The notes beneath the pieces were generated by a model. It saw only the letters and a list, made by a program, of their open reading frames with translations, searched no databases and was not told where the DNA came from. A program made the position numbers and the translations under genes. Positions 47,560 through 54,900 of a stretch of 64,000 nt of DNA are shown here, piece by piece (position 1 is the first letter of the stretch; the number at the start of each line of letters is the position of its first letter). The DNA is taken from assembly GCA_016714785.1 (NCBI GenBank), contig JADKCC010000010.1:310001-374000 (forward strand), read 5' to 3'. This DNA comes from Saprospiraceae bacterium. Lineage in GTDB: Bacteria > Bacteroidota > Bacteroidia > Chitinophagales > Saprospiraceae.

Positions 47560-47916
47560 TCATTTTTCATCATCTGCTTTTCGACAATGACATTGGATTT
47601 GGTTTTTTTTCTTGCCTTTGTAAAATACATCAATGGTTTTTTCATGTCTTTGTCCCATTACATCTAATACTTTATATACACCAGCCCAAGGGCAATTAAA
47701 AAGCGCTATTTTCGATTTCAGAGGATATTTAAATAAGAGATCTCTTGAAATAGCTACGAATGGTTCTTTGATTTTGAAAGTGTTTTGACCTGTAGCAGTT
47801 CTACCTTTGATTTTATAGGTTATTACCTTTACTGTATCAAACGTAATAGCGTCTTGCCCATACGAATAAACGTTGTTTAGAAGAAGCATAAACAATATGG
47901 ATGTAATATAATGCAT
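47560..47916 (-). CDS. Small exported 3D/DPBB-like protein
   Basis: From the Met at 47916 the protein is 118 aa with a signal peptide (HYITSILFMLLLNNVYSYGQ). The C-terminal half (KIALFNCPWAGVYKVLDVMG, QRHEKTIDVFYKGKKK) resembles a 3D-domain/double-psi beta-barrel, where a conserved Asp-rich pattern (VLDVMG ... IDVFY) is found in cell-wall-active proteins such as lytic transglycosylases. A periplasmic role on peptidoglycan is possible but unproven. A longer start at 47979 looks less likely. Confidence 0.6.
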   Translation of the reverse strand: MHYITSILFMLLLNNVYSYGQDAITFDTVKVITYKIKGRTATGQNTFKIKEPFVAISRDLLFKYPLKSKIALFNCPWAGVYKVLDVMGQRHEKTIDVFYKGKKKNQIQCHCRKADDEK

Positions 47917-48009
47917 TGCTTGTGAATTCTCAAGCTTATAAAATGGTAAAACAATACAATTATAAATCCGTGTACTCAATGGATATTTTTAGTTCTTTAG
48001 CCAAGGCTT

Positions 48010-49035
48010 TTACCCAAACAAAGTCCCCACAACATGAGGTGGAACTTTCCCAATATGTTTATACGCTTTAGCCGTTGCTTCTCTACCTCTAGGCGTCCTT
48101 TGGATGTATCCTTCCATGATTAAGAATGGTTCGTGAACTTCTTCTATAGTACCTGACTCTTCTCCAACAGCTGTAGCAATGGTACTAATACCTACAGGTC
48201 CACCTTTGAATTTTTCAATAATGGTCGTAAGTATCCGATTGTCCATCTCATCTAGACCGCTTTCATCTACATTGAGTGCATCCAACCCATATCTAGCGAT
48301 TTCTTTATCAATATTGCCATTGCCTTTGATCTGAGCAAAATCTCGGATTCTTCTCAACAAAGCATTGGCTATCCTAGGTGTGCCGCGACTTCTACCTGCA
48401 ATTTCACTAGCGCCATCTTCATTTATTTCTACTCCTAGTATTTCGGCACTCCTAAATAATATTTTTTTTAATGTTAACACATCATAATAATCCAAAAGAA
48501 AAGATATCCCAAATCTTGCTCTCATAGGCGCGGTAAGTAATCCCATCCTAGTGGTGGCACCTACTAGTGTAAACGGATTGAGATTGATTTGAATACTGCG
48601 TGCATTTGGTCCCGAATCTATCATAATATCTATTCTGTAATCTTCCATGGCAGAATAAAGATATTCCTCAACCACATTATTTAGCCTATGAATTTCGTCT
48701 ATAAAGAGTACATCACCTTCTTCGAGTCCAGTTAATAATCCAGCCAAATCTCCAGGTTTTTCCAGTACAGGTCCCGAAGTGATTTTCATGTTAGTCTCTA
48801 ATTCATTGGCTATAATGTAAGATAAAGTGGTTTTGCCAAGACCAGGAGGACCATGAAGTAACACATGATCTAAAGCTTCTTCGCGCATTTTAGCTGCTTT
48901 GATGAAGATGTTTAGATTTTCTACAATCTTGGGTTGTCCATGAAATTCCAATAAGTCCTTGGGCCTTAATGCTTTTTCAACTTGTTTGTCCTCGGGTTTG
49001 AAGTGAGCTTGTGTTGGGTCCAGATTTTGATTCAT
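48010..49035 (-). CDS. ruvB: Holliday junction branch migration ATPase RuvB
   Basis: This 341-aa AAA+ ATPase drives branch migration of Holliday junctions with RuvA and RuvC during recombination repair. The Walker A motif is HGPPGLGKTTLSYIIANE. Walker B is VLFIDEIHRLNN. The sensor and RuvB-specific blocks are LVGATTRMGLLTAPMRARFG and the C-terminal winged-helix domain with GGPVGISTIATAVGEESGTI and IQRTPRGR. Complete. ruvA and ruvC are not adjacent. Confidence 0.95.
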   Translation of the reverse strand: MNQNLDPTQAHFKPEDKQVEKALRPKDLLEFHGQPKIVENLNIFIKAAKMREEALDHVLLHGPPGLGKTTLSYIIANELETNMKITSGPVLEKPGDLAGLLTGLEEGDVLFIDEIHRLNNVVEEYLYSAMEDYRIDIMIDSGPNARSIQINLNPFTLVGATTRMGLLTAPMRARFGISFLLDYYDVLTLKKILFRSAEILGVEINEDGASEIAGRSRGTPRIANALLRRIRDFAQIKGNGNIDKEIARYGLDALNVDESGLDEMDNRILTTIIEKFKGGPVGISTIATAVGEESGTIEEVHEPFLIMEGYIQRTPRGREATAKAYKHIGKVPPHVVGTLFG

Positions 49036-49054
49036 TCAGGTTTTAATATACTAA

Positions 49055-49408
49055 TTATGCTGAAAATGAAGTGCCACAACCACAAGTATCTTTGGCATTT
49101 GGATTAGAAAACGTAAATCCTCTATTATTTAATCCATCTATCCAGTCGATTTCCATACCTAATAGATAGATAGCATGAGATTTTTCCATGAAAACTTTAA
49201 ATCCTTCCATTTCGTACACATCATCTTTATCCTTTTGTACATCAAATCCCAAGACATAACTAAATCCTGAACATCCACCACCTTTAACACCGATGCGCAA
49301 ACCATGTTCTTCAGAAAGATTTTGTTCTTGGTGTATCCTTCTCAATTGATTTAGAGCACCTTGTGTAAGTGTGATTGGCTTGTTTTGGACTTCTGTTGCT
49401 ATAGACAT
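49055..49408 (-). CDS. A-type iron-sulfur carrier (IscA/ErpA family)
   Basis: This 117-aa protein has the HesB-like fold with three conserved Cys: one in GGGCSGFSYVLGF (about 46) and two in the C-terminal CGCGTSFS. It carries Fe-S clusters to apo-proteins or takes part in their assembly. It lies directly upstream of ruvB in the same orientation (19-base gap). Whether it is IscA, ErpA or SufA cannot be told from one sequence. Confidence 0.85.
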   Translation of the reverse strand: MSIATEVQNKPITLTQGALNQLRRIHQEQNLSEEHGLRIGVKGGGCSGFSYVLGFDVQKDKDDVYEMEGFKVFMEKSHAIYLLGMEIDWIDGLNNRGFTFSNPNAKDTCGCGTSFSA

Positions 49409-49572
49409 AAATAGTGTTTATTAAAATTTATTGCAAAAATAATCAAGATTTGTTTTAAATATCTGATAATTGTTCAATATTTGAAACTTTAAACACAATT
49501 GGCATCTAAATAGTTTATGTACCGATACAAATTCTAAATTTGTCAAATGACAAACTAATATTTATAATATAA

Positions 49573-50079
49573 ATGGAAAGTTTTTTTGAAATATTAAAGT
49601 ACAGCATACCAGCATTAATTGTTTTTATTACGGTGTTTTATCTTTTCCGAAATTTTTTAAATCAACAATACCAAATGGAAGCGTTGAAATACAGGCAATC
49701 CCAAGGCAAAGAAATCATACCATTAAAATTGCAAGCGTACGAGCGTCTGATGATGCTTTGCGAGCGGATATCTTTAGATCATCTTGCTTACCGATTATTG
49801 CATCCTGACATGGGTGTGTCAGAACTGCGCAATGCTATGCTTATAGCCATACAGCAAGAATACGAACATAATGTTACACAACAAGTATATGTAAGTGAGA
49901 GCCTTTGGAAAATAATACAAATTGCCAAAGACCAAATGCAAACTGTAATATCTGAAGCCAATGGCTCTACCAATGGAGAGTTTCTCAATGATATTAGACA
50001 AAAATTGATAAATGCAAAAGCGGATCCTGTTTCTTATGCAAAATCAGCAGTAAGAAATGAAGCAGAATTATTAATGTAA
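49573..50079 (+). CDS. Conserved hypothetical membrane-anchored protein (DUF7935-like)
   Basis: This 168-aa protein has one N-terminal transmembrane helix (YSIPALIVFITVFYLFRNF) followed by a charged helical cytoplasmic part: QGKEIIPLKLQAYERLMMLC and the motif LRNAMLIAIQQEYEHNVTQQ. The pattern ERLMMLCERISL is conserved in Bacteroidota proteins of unknown function. It lies 11 bases before the 5'-nucleotidase pair. Confidence 0.65.
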   Translation: MESFFEILKYSIPALIVFITVFYLFRNFLNQQYQMEALKYRQSQGKEIIPLKLQAYERLMMLCERISLDHLAYRLLHPDMGVSELRNAMLIAIQQEYEHNVTQQVYVSESLWKIIQIAKDQMQTVISEANGSTNGEFLNDIRQKLINAKADPVSYAKSAVRNEAELLM

Positions 50080-50090
50080 TCTATACAAAA

Positions 50091-50825
50091 ATGAAGTACC
50101 TTTATTTATTATTTTTACTAGCATTTTTATCTTGTAGTAAACAATATCATCTTGCTGATGTAAAGAATAGGACTTACCGAATTGAGAAGGCTTCTTTTCC
50201 TGTTGATGTCAAAGTTGCATCTATGATTGAGCCTTACAAGCTCAAGCTCGATGAAACGATGAATGAAGTGATTTCCTATTCTGATATCGAATTGGTAAAA
50301 GGGAAACCCACTTCATCACTTACAAATTGGTTCACGGATGTTTTATTGGATGCAACTCAGAAATTAGTGAGTGATCCTATAGATTTTGCTGTGCAAAATT
50401 ACGGTGGTATAAGATTGCCTGCTATACCAAAAGGTGATATTTCGGTAGGCAAGATATACGAATTGATGCCTTTTGACAATGTCATGTATATTATGGAGTT
50501 AGAGGGCAGCATTGTTCAGATGTTTTTTGATCGGATGGCAGAATCAGGAGGATGGCCCGTTAGTAGAAATGTTTATTTTGAAATAAGTTATGGTAAAGCA
50601 AAAAATATTCAAATAAAAGGAGTGCCACTTGATACAAATAAGATTTATACCGTAGCGATTCCTGACTATGTAGCAAATGGTGGGGACAATATGACTTTCC
50701 TTAAGGATGCTAAATCGAACAATACTGGTGCTTTGATCAGAGATATGATCATAAGCCACCTTAGAGAAAACAAGTTGAAAGGCATCCATATACAACCAAA
50801 TTTAGAAAAAAGAATCATAGATTAA
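50091..50825 (+). CDS. Lipoprotein with 5'-nucleotidase C-terminal domain
   Basis: This 244-aa protein has a lipobox signal (LYLLFLLAFLSC). The mature part is the C-terminal (substrate-binding) domain of UshA/5'-nucleotidases: SLTNWFTDVLLDATQKLV, FAVQNYGGIRLPAIPKGDIS, MPFDNVMYIMELEGSIV and VAIPDYVANGGDNMTF. The catalytic metallophosphatase domain is encoded by the next gene, 2 bases downstream. In most 5'-nucleotidases both are one chain with the reverse order. Here the domains are separate proteins, probably acting together in the periplasm. Confidence 0.85.
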   Translation: MKYLYLLFLLAFLSCSKQYHLADVKNRTYRIEKASFPVDVKVASMIEPYKLKLDETMNEVISYSDIELVKGKPTSSLTNWFTDVLLDATQKLVSDPIDFAVQNYGGIRLPAIPKGDISVGKIYELMPFDNVMYIMELEGSIVQMFFDRMAESGGWPVSRNVYFEISYGKAKNIQIKGVPLDTNKIYTVAIPDYVANGGDNMTFLKDAKSNNTGALIRDMIISHLRENKLKGIHIQPNLEKRIID

Positions 50826-50827
50826 TC

Positions 50828-51760
50828 ATGAATAGACGGTCATTTATTAAGAACACGACTTATTCGGGGCTCATATTGACCTATGGTGCCTATCCATTAA
50901 TCGCAGCTGCGGATGCTCCAGAAATAACACAACTCACTATCCTTCATACCAATGATGTGCATAGTAGAATTGATCCGTTCCCTATGGATGGTGGCAAAAA
51001 TGAAGGATTGGGTGGCGCTGCAAAACGGGCAACATTAATCAAAAGGATCAGAGCGGAACAGAAAAATGTATTGCTACTTGACGCAGGTGATATCTTTCAA
51101 GGTACTCCATACTTTAATTTTTTTGGAGGTGAAATAGAGATGAAATTGATGTCAGAAATGGGCTATGATGCCGCTACTATTGGAAATCATGATTTTGATG
51201 GTGGTATTGATGGACTTGATAGGCAGCTGGTGCATGCCAATTTCCCGCTTTTGATTACAAACTACAATTTTGACAATACACTACTTAAAGGAAAAACCAA
51301 AGAATATAGTATCTTCCATAAAGGTGGATTAAAGATAGGTGTTTTTGGTATAGGTATTGAGTTGAATGGATTGGTACCAAAATCACTTTATAAAGATACC
51401 ATATATACAGATCCTATTGTCGCTGCTGAAAAATGGGCTTCCTATCTTAAGCATGAAGAAAAATGTGATTATGTCATTTGTCTATCTCATTTAGGGTACA
51501 AATATGGGCCAAATGAAAATAAGGTTTCTGATAGATACCTTGCAGAAAATAGTGCCAATATTGACTTGATAATAGGAGGGCATACCCACACTTTTTTAAA
51601 GGAACCCGATAAGCTCAAAAATAGGGTAGGAAACCCAGTTTTGATCAATCAAGTTGGCTGGGCTGGTATAGTCTTAGGAAGACTAGATATCTATTTCGAG
51701 CGCAATAAAAAAGGTACTTGTGTGACCTGTAAAAACATCCTTGTTGGTACCAATTCATAA
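50828..51760 (+). CDS. Metallophosphoesterase domain of a split 5'-nucleotidase, Tat signal
   Basis: This 310-aa protein begins MNRRSFIKNTTYSGLILTYG, a twin-arginine-like signal (RRSFIK), so it is exported folded. The catalytic metallophosphatase motifs are complete: LTILHTNDVHSRIDP, LLLDAGDIFQGTPYF, TIGNHDFDGGIDGL, CLSHLGYKYGP and LIIGGHTHTFL. It lacks the C-terminal nucleotide-binding domain, supplied by the upstream gene (50091-50825). It should hydrolyse nucleotides or related phosphate esters outside the cytoplasm. Confidence 0.9.
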   Translation: MNRRSFIKNTTYSGLILTYGAYPLIAAADAPEITQLTILHTNDVHSRIDPFPMDGGKNEGLGGAAKRATLIKRIRAEQKNVLLLDAGDIFQGTPYFNFFGGEIEMKLMSEMGYDAATIGNHDFDGGIDGLDRQLVHANFPLLITNYNFDNTLLKGKTKEYSIFHKGGLKIGVFGIGIELNGLVPKSLYKDTIYTDPIVAAEKWASYLKHEEKCDYVICLSHLGYKYGPNENKVSDRYLAENSANIDLIIGGHTHTFLKEPDKLKNRVGNPVLINQVGWAGIVLGRLDIYFERNKKGTCVTCKNILVGTNS

Positions 51761-52069
51761 ACCCTTATAAGGTCAGTTCTTTATTTATTATCATAATATG
51801 TATGATTTAAAGTATTGATTTTTAGTATATATTGTAATTGTGAAAAGTAAATATATCTCTATGACAATGAGTTCTTTATGATGAAAAAAAATATATAAAA
51901 ATTAATGTCCATTAGTTTTTTTATCTTTGAAAAAAGTATCACTTTTGCGTCATTCCCGAAATTACGATCCTAAAGTGTACTGAGGATTTTGTGAAGGCTT
52001 ACCGAATACCAAAAACCGGTTAGCTGGGTGATTGGAACATAATTTTTTTATAATTTTTTACTTTTTAGA
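51761..52069. other. dnaA upstream region with probable promoter
   Basis: About 310 AT-rich bases hold TATCTTTG (51922-51929), a match to the -7 promoter element, but no clear -33 box. I see no cluster of DnaA boxes (TTATCCACA type), so there is no evidence that this is the replication origin. Confidence 0.45.
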
Positions 52070-53476
52070 ATGATAAAGGATCATATACTTGTCTGGAATA
52101 ACTGTCTCAATATAATAAGAAAAAGTATAGATGCTCAACCGTTTAAAACTTGGTTTGAACCTATAAAGCCTGTTAAACTTGCAGAAGAAATATTGACCAT
52201 CCAAGTGCCTAATAAATTCTTTTATGAATGGCTTGAAGAACATTATGTAGATGTACTAAAAAAAGCAGTTAAAAAGGAATTAGGTCACAATGGTAGTCTT
52301 GAGTACCATATAATGGTTGAAAATCATAGGCAAATTGGAACTAAAACAAAAGAGTTGGTGCCAACCCCAAAAGATAAGCAAGAAGAATCTAAATTTTTAA
52401 ACCCTTTTGTAATCCCTGGCATAAGGAAAATAAAAATCGATTCTCAATTGAATGTAAATTATACATTTGATAAATTTGTTCTTGGTGATTGTAATAAATT
52501 TCCTGGATCAGCGGGGATGGCTATTGCCAAGAAACCAGGAGGTACGGCTTTCAATCCATTAGTTATATATGGAGGCGTAGGTTTGGGGAAAACACATTTG
52601 GCACATGCCATTGGCAATGAAATATTAAATAAATTTGAAGACAAACAAGTATTATATGTCACAACAGAAAAATTTACTAATCAAGTAATTCAAGCCATCA
52701 AGAGTAATAGTGTCAATGACTTTATGAATTTCTATCAAATGATAGACGTTCTTATTATTGATGATATTCAATTTTTAGCAAATAGACCAAAGACACAGGA
52801 AATATTTTTTAATATTTTCAATCAATTACACCAAACGGGTAAGCAAATTATATTGACATCTGACAGATCTCCTAAGGATCTTGCGGATGTAGATGATAGA
52901 TTGATTTCAAGATTCAAATGGGGATTAGTAGCGGACCTTAAAATTCCAGATTTCGATACGAGATTAAAAATTTTGGATTTAAAATTGGAAAAAGAAAATC
53001 TTGAACTTTCCGTTGAAATTAAAGAATATATCTGTACTCACATAAAGAATAATATAAGAGAGCTTGAAGGAGTTGTAATATCTCTAGTGGCCCAGTCCAC
53101 TCTCAATAAAATGAATATTGATATGAATTTGGTAAAAGATGTTATTAACCAGTTTGTATCTCAAATAGATAAAGAGATTTCTGTAGAAAATATTAAACAA
53201 TTAGTAGCAAAATATTTTGATGTTCCATTTGAACAATTACATTCTAAAACTAGAATGCGCGATGTCGTAATGGCAAGACAACTGAGTATGTATTTGGCAA
53301 AAAATTATACCAGTAGTTCCTTAAAAGTTATAGGTGATTCATTTGGTGGTAGGGATCATAGTACGGTTATCCATTCATTAAAGACAGTACAAGACATGAT
53401 GGATACCGATATACTATTTAAGGATAAGGTAAATAAATTAGTTAAAAAAGTTCAGACAACTTTAGTAAATGTTTAG
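52070..53476 (+). CDS. dnaA: Chromosomal replication initiator DnaA
   Basis: This 468-aa protein opens DNA at the origin and regulates its own transcription. Domain I (about residues 1-90) has WNNCLNIIRKSIDAQPFKTW. The AAA+ domain III has Walker A VIYGGVGLGKTHLAHAIGN (about 165-183), Walker B VLIIDDIQFLANRPKTQE and sensor/arginine-finger segments LTSDRSPKDLADVDDRLISR. Domain IV contains the DNA-binding signature GDSFGGRDHSTVIHSL near residue 430. Complete. dnaN is not adjacent. Confidence 0.95.
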   Translation: MIKDHILVWNNCLNIIRKSIDAQPFKTWFEPIKPVKLAEEILTIQVPNKFFYEWLEEHYVDVLKKAVKKELGHNGSLEYHIMVENHRQIGTKTKELVPTPKDKQEESKFLNPFVIPGIRKIKIDSQLNVNYTFDKFVLGDCNKFPGSAGMAIAKKPGGTAFNPLVIYGGVGLGKTHLAHAIGNEILNKFEDKQVLYVTTEKFTNQVIQAIKSNSVNDFMNFYQMIDVLIIDDIQFLANRPKTQEIFFNIFNQLHQTGKQIILTSDRSPKDLADVDDRLISRFKWGLVADLKIPDFDTRLKILDLKLEKENLELSVEIKEYICTHIKNNIRELEGVVISLVAQSTLNKMNIDMNLVKDVINQFVSQIDKEISVENIKQLVAKYFDVPFEQLHSKTRMRDVVMARQLSMYLAKNYTSSSLKVIGDSFGGRDHSTVIHSLKTVQDMMDTDILFKDKVNKLVKKVQTTLVNV

Positions 53477-53495
53477 GAAATAATAAAAATACATC

Positions 53496-53503
53496 TATAT
53501 TTG
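53496..53503 (+). promoter_or_regulatory. Probable -7 promoter element
   Basis: TATATTTG, followed by GCACCGC, lies 26 bases before the thioredoxin-like gene and matches the TAnnTTTG consensus of the phylum. The -33 box is weak. Confidence 0.5.
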
Positions 53504-53529
53504 CACCGCAAAAAAAACGTTTTTTGAAA

Positions 53530-54006
53530 ATGAAGTATTTTATACCTTTTTTGATAGTCATGGTTGTTTTAGTTGGTTGTAACAACAAATCCAACAAGGC
53601 AGCTAGTAATGAGTTAACTTGGCTAAACATTGAAGATGCCAGTAAATTAAGTGCTGGTAACAATAACAAAAAGTTTTTGATTGATGTATATACAGATTGG
53701 TGTGGATGGTGTAAAGTCATGGATAAAAAGACTTTTACTGATCCTGAAGTAATCAAATATTTGAATGAAAATTTTCATGTTGTCAAATTTGATGCTGAAC
53801 AAAAAGATCCTGTAAAATATAAAGGAAATACTTATAGTTGGGAATCAATGGGTAGAAGTGGTGTAAATAAGTTGGCTTTTGAACTATTGCAGGGCAGATT
53901 GAGTTATCCTTCATTGGTGTATCTTAATGAAAACTTAGAACCAATCATGGTGTCGCCAGGGTATAAAGAACCAGCACAGTTGTTGGCGGAATTAAAAGCT
54001 TTATAA
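53530..54006 (+). CDS. Thioredoxin-like lipoprotein
   Basis: The ATG at 53530 is preferred over a TTG two codons upstream. The 158-aa protein has a lipobox signal (FIPFLIVMVVLVGC). The mature part is a thioredoxin fold of the DsbD-gamma/thioredoxin_7 type, with the redox motif DWCGWCKVMDKKTF, then VIKYLNENFHVVKFDAEQKD and the cis-Pro segment LSYPSLVYLNENL. It should reduce or isomerise disulfides in envelope proteins. It has its own promoter and is followed by tRNA-Val. Confidence 0.85.
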   Translation: MKYFIPFLIVMVVLVGCNNKSNKAASNELTWLNIEDASKLSAGNNNKKFLIDVYTDWCGWCKVMDKKTFTDPEVIKYLNENFHVVKFDAEQKDPVKYKGNTYSWESMGRSGVNKLAFELLQGRLSYPSLVYLNENLEPIMVSPGYKEPAQLLAELKAL

Positions 54007-54015
54007 AAGTATAAA

Positions 54016-54090
54016 GGGATATTAGCTCAGTTGGTTTAGAGCACTACCTCGACAAGGTAGGGGTCACTGGTTCGAGTCCAGTATGTCCCA
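54016..54090 (+). tRNA. tRNA-Val (GAC)
   Basis: Acceptor GGGATAT pairs with ATGTCCC (one G-T). The D arm is GCTC/GAGC. The anticodon stem CTACC/GGTAG closes the loop TCGACAA, anticodon GAC. A T arm with GGTTCGAGTCC is present. Position 33 is C instead of the near-universal T. CCA is not encoded. Confidence 0.9.
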
Positions 54091-54153
54091 CAAAATTTAT
54101 AGAATTGATTTTCATGTGTTTAAGATAAACTTTAAAATAATTTTCAATTTTTA

Positions 54154-54184
54154 TTTGTTTATTTATTAGTTAATCCTATCTTTG
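54154..54184 (+). promoter_or_regulatory. Promoter of the tRNA-Ser/tRNA-Pro unit
   Basis: TTTG (54154-54157), a 19-base spacer and TATCTTTG (54177-54184) match the -33/-7 consensus of the phylum. It lies 100 bases before tRNA-Ser. Confidence 0.7.
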
Positions 54185-54283
54185 CGTCGCTTTTGAAGAA
54201 AAGCATTAAATAAATAGAAATTTAAGGATTGTTTGCCTCAAGTTTTCAGTAAAAAGAGAGAGTGTTCTTGTAATTTTCTCGCT

Positions 54284-54370
54284 GGTGGGGTGGGTGAGTG
54301 GCTTAAACCAACAGTTTGCTAAACTGTCGTACTGGAAACGGTACCGGGGGTTCGAATCCCCCCTCCACCG
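54284..54370 (+). tRNA. tRNA-Ser (GCT)
   Basis: Acceptor GGTGGGG pairs with CTCCACC. The anticodon stem ACAGT/ACTGT closes the loop TTGCTAA, anticodon GCT. The long variable arm (CGTACTGGAAACGGTACCG) is typical of serine tRNAs. Discriminator base G. Confidence 0.95.
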
Positions 54371-54406
54371 CATGATTTGTGTAAATGCAAGGATTTAAAA
54401 ATATTA

Positions 54407-54481
54407 CGGGGCGTGGCGAAGTCCGGTTATCGCGCCTGGTTTGGGACCAGGAGGCCGCAGGTTCGAATCCTGCCGCCCCGA
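54407..54481 (+). tRNA. tRNA-Pro (TGG)
   Basis: Acceptor CGGGGCG pairs with CGCCCCG. The anticodon stem CCTGG/CCAGG closes the loop TTTGGGA, anticodon TGG. T arm GCAGGTTCGAATCCTGC. It probably shares a transcript with tRNA-Ser, 36 bases upstream. Confidence 0.95.
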
Positions 54482-54484
54482 CAT

Positions 54485-54515
54485 AAAAGGGAGTCAGTTT
54501 GGCTCCCTTTTTTAT
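54485..54515 (+). terminator. Intrinsic terminator after tRNA genes
   Basis: GGGAG and CTCCC form a stem around a 9-base loop, with an A-run before and six T residues after. It ends the tRNA unit. Confidence 0.8.
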
Positions 54516-54859
54516 TTTAAAAATATTTATCAGGCATCTGGTCTTCAAATGTTGTTGTGATCTGTTTGCCGTACTATGTGAAGTGTAGGTCAATATTCGG
54601 TATTTCAAGCGTTGAAGAATACTTTATCAACGCTATACTAGTTCTTCTAAGAATTTAATCTACTTCTTTGTTTTCATTTCCCATATTTTTTACCATAGCA
54701 CAATATTGGCAGCGTCGAAAGCAACAAGAATTATCTTATGATGTTGTTAGCTAATGATCTATATGTCATACTAAATGCCGTATATGCTCACTGAGTGATG
54801 TTAAAAAGGTAATTTTCGTTGTGGTTATTATAATTTCTCAATATAAATGATAATGTTTT
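54516..54859. other. Intergenic region, nothing recognisable
   Basis: About 340 bases between the tRNA terminator and the promoter of the aminopeptidase. I found no supportable gene or strong hairpin. Confidence 0.45.
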
Positions 54860-54867
54860 TATCTTTG
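54860..54867 (+). promoter_or_regulatory. -7 promoter element of the aminopeptidase
   Basis: TATCTTTG matches TAnnTTTG. It lies inside the longest possible reading frame (ATG at 54847), which argues that translation starts at the next ATG, 54901. Confidence 0.55.
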
Positions 54868-54900
54868 CGTTTTATATTTAACAATATTTCAACCTATCAA

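Noticed and set aside
51761..52069. Possible replication origin upstream of dnaA
   Set aside because: No cluster of DnaA boxes, no dnaN or other origin-linked gene; AT-richness alone is not evidence.
54303..54608. Minus-strand 101-aa open frame containing AAGFEPAASWSQTRRDN and EGGFEPPVP
   Set aside because: It is the reverse complement of tRNA-Ser and tRNA-Pro genes; this peptide pattern is a well-known spurious translation of tRNAs.
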